A stretch of DNA of 64,000 nt from Streptomyces sp. NBC_00289 (GTDB taxonomy: Bacteria; Actinomycetota; Actinomycetes; Streptomycetales; Streptomycetaceae). The stretch spans positions 2,666,001 to 2,730,000 of the forward strand of contig NZ_CP108046.1 of the NCBI RefSeq assembly GCF_041435115.1, read 5' to 3'. The notes below the pieces were generated by a model, which did not search any database, had not been told where the DNA came from, and saw only the letters and a program-made list of their open reading frames with translations. Both the position numbers and the translations under genes were made by a program. Positions within the stretch are counted from its first letter, which is position 1; every line of letters begins with the position of its first letter. Below are positions 62,489 through 64,000 of the stretch, one piece after another.

Positions 62489-64000
62489 ATGGATACTGAG
62501 TCGATGGATCCATCCCCCTTCACCCCCTTCGGCGACCGCGCCGCGGAGTTGCTGGACCAGTGGCAGCGGCAGAATCACCGGACGCTGGGCACTCCCACGT
62601 TTCTGGAGACCGGGGGCAGCGGTGCCCTGCTGGCCTCCGTGGTCGTGCGGGACAGGGATCCCCGCCACCCCCGGCGCAGGATGATCATCAAGCTCTGCGC
62701 GGCTGACGAAGAGGCCTCGGTGGAGCCGGGCGGGCTGAAGGCCGCCTGGTTGTCCCGGCCCGTCGGCAACCAGTCGTTCCCCGAGGCCCACCTCGTCGAG
62801 CAGCTCTACGACCCCATGCCGGTGGACGACGCCTGGATGATGTTCCAGCGAATCGCCGGCGACGGCCAGGACATGGTCACGCTGGGCACCGTCGTCCGGA
62901 AGCGACAGTCTCGGCTGCCCGACATCGCCGCGGCGGTCGGGCGGTCCCTGCTGGCCGACTGGAATCCGGACGAGCAGGGCGGCAAGTCCATGAGCGCGGC
63001 GGAGTTCGTCGCGACTGTCCTCGACCGGCGCCTCGGTCCGAAGGCCCCGCTCGCCCGGTGGGCCCGGGACGAACTCGGCATCTCCCTCTCCGACCCATGG
63101 ATCCTGCTGCCTGAGAAGCCGGGAGAACTGCCCAACCCGCTTCACCTGGCGGAGGGTGGCCCGCTTTCCAGGGGCGTCGTGGACGACCCGGTCCGTGGGC
63201 GCGCCCACGGCGATCTCCACCCCGGCAACATCATGGTTCCGGAACGGCAGGACGTGGGTGTCGGCTCGTACCGGCTCATCGACCTGACGCGGTTCAGCGC
63301 GGACGCGCTCCTCGCCCGCGATCCGGTCCACCTCATGCTGTACCTGGTCGCCGAGTTCCTGCCGCACCTGTCGGACGAGGCCCGTGCCGAGGTCCTCGTC
63401 CTGCTCATCGGCCGGAAGGCGACCGGTCTGCTGGTCCCACAGGGGCTGCGGCGGATCGTGGACGGCCTGCGGGAAGCTCCCGGGCCGTGGCTCGACGAGC
63501 GGGACATCGGGCCGGGGTGGGAAGTTCAGTGGATGCTGGCGATCCAGGCGTGCGCGCTGATGTTCGCCGGGCGGCGGAAGAAGTACGACAGCCGGATCCG
63601 ACGCTGGTTCTTCCTGCTCGCAGCGGAGGCCGCGGCCGTGTCGTTGCGACGTTTCGAAGCGTACGCCCCCGAGGAGGCGGTGGTGGTGCGGGCGCCGTCG
63701 GAGGTGGTGGCACAAGCCGCCCGAGCGTCTGTGGCCGTGACCCGGGTGCCGGTGGCGGTGGCGGATGCCGTCGCGACTGCGACGACCACGGACGCGACGG
63801 CGCCTGCCGAGCAGGGCCTCGTGGCGTCCCTCCTGGCGGCCCGCGAGGCTCTCACCTTCCCGACGCACCGGCTCGGGTCCCAGAGTGCGACGAACGTGAC
63901 ATCGCATGAGTTGAGAGCCGTCGTGAACCGGGCGCAGCACGCCAGGCAGCAGGTCGAGGAGTTACTGGAGCGCGACTTCGCCGGTCTCGCCGAACCGGCG
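62489..64000 (+). CDS. Phosphotransferase-type kinase, C-terminus outside window
   Basis: A partial gene with 504 codons in the window and no stop before 64000. The APH-like kinase fold shows a glycine loop (TGGSGALLASVVV), the nucleotide Lys in RRMIIKLC, the catalytic loop RAHGDLHPGNIMV and the metal Asp in YRLIDLTRF, all intact. A helical part follows, then an Ala/Val/Thr-rich linker, then the start of another helical segment (ELRAVVNRAQHARQQVEELL). Leu in EELLE is encoded by TTA (63962-63964), so bldA control is expected. ATG 62504 is an alternative start. It may phosphorylate a protein or small molecule. Confidence 0.75.
   Translation, partial: MDTESMDPSPFTPFGDRAAELLDQWQRQNHRTLGTPTFLETGGSGALLASVVVRDRDPRHPRRRMIIKLCAADEEASVEPGGLKAAWLSRPVGNQSFPEAHLVEQLYDPMPVDDAWMMFQRIAGDGQDMVTLGTVVRKRQSRLPDIAAAVGRSLLADWNPDEQGGKSMSAAEFVATVLDRRLGPKAPLARWARDELGISLSDPWILLPEKPGELPNPLHLAEGGPLSRGVVDDPVRGRAHGDLHPGNIMVPERQDVGVGSYRLIDLTRFSADALLARDPVHLMLYLVAEFLPHLSDEARAEVLVLLIGRKATGLLVPQGLRRIVDGLREAPGPWLDERDIGPGWEVQWMLAIQACALMFAGRRKKYDSRIRRWFFLLAAEAAAVSLRRFEAYAPEEAVVVRAPSEVVAQAARASVAVTRVPVAVADAVATATTTDATAPAEQGLVASLLAAREALTFPTHRLGSQSATNVTSHELRAVVNRAQHARQQVEELLERDFAGLAEPA

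Overview
This 64 kb window is high-GC actinobacterial DNA, almost certainly from a Streptomyces chromosome. Codon third positions are strongly G/C, GTG and TTG starts are common, TTA codons are nearly absent, and the gene set (LuxR/NarL regulators, secreted hydrolases, GH43 and GH46 enzymes, an NIS siderophore synthetase pair, a LAL regulator) is typical of the genus. From memory, the gene order around the allantoin/glyoxylate genes resembles the SCO6190-SCO6260 region of S. coelicolor. No rRNA, tRNA, CRISPR array, insertion sequence or prophage was seen.

Layout. 0-9.6 kb: ROK sugar kinase, GntR regulator, Gfo/Idh/MocA dehydrogenase, a two-component system, a small membrane protein, a secreted guanyl-specific RNase, an EamA exporter, an AIM24-like protein and an SDR with a repeat-encoded N-terminus. 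9.7-16.4 kb: allantoicase, allantoinase, the IclR regulator AllR, a MobA-like nucleotidyltransferase and malate synthase. 16.4-20.7 kb: a translationally coupled SelW-like / HipA-like / IucA-like operon, divergent from a second IucA-like gene. 20.7-29 kb: two secreted membrane-anchored proteins (one with a VWA domain), HxlR regulator, aminotransferase, histidine phosphatase, thioesterase, chitosanase and a purine permease. 29.3-39 kb: 8-oxoguanine deaminase, uricase, HIU hydrolase, OHCU decarboxylase, two small coupled genes, hydroxypyruvate isomerase, tartronate semialdehyde reductase and glyoxylate carboligase. 39-57.3 kb: a zinc-ribbon/Mrr-like protein, two coupled acyl-CoA synthetases, regulators, a secreted trypsin, an AlkZ-like protein, CorA, a candidate 24-26 residue peptide gene, two GH43 arabinan enzymes, DUF3040, a CE4-like lipoprotein and an SRPBCC protein. 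57.5-64 kb: an unfamiliar block with a TPR + four-S1-domain protein, a catalytically dead trypsin-like protein, a beta-helix membrane protein, and a divergent phosphotransferase-type kinase running off the window.

How the genes work together. The core is purine-ring breakdown: 8-oxoguanine to urate (deaminase), urate to HIU (uricase), HIU to OHCU (HIU hydrolase), OHCU to allantoin (decarboxylase), allantoin to allantoate (allantoinase), then ureidoglycolate plus urea (allantoicase). The glyoxylate formed is consumed by malate synthase or by glyoxylate carboligase, with Hyi and GlxR serving the C3 branch. Five promoters of this set (allB, allR, aceB, hyi, gcl) carry the same doubled palindrome, TTCCR-N5-YRGAA, with the two copies 20-21 bp apart. 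This is the expected mark of one IclR-type regulator, most simply AllR encoded here.

The block most likely to hold something undescribed is 57.5-64 kb. Its parts (S1 RNA-binding repeats, a pseudo-protease, a membrane beta-helix protein, a kinase fold with a TTA codon) suggest a signalling or defence-type system, but its function is inference only. Second is a short peptide ORF with a strong ribosome binding site, flanked by paired palindromes and followed by an atypical response regulator (51.06-52.15 kb).
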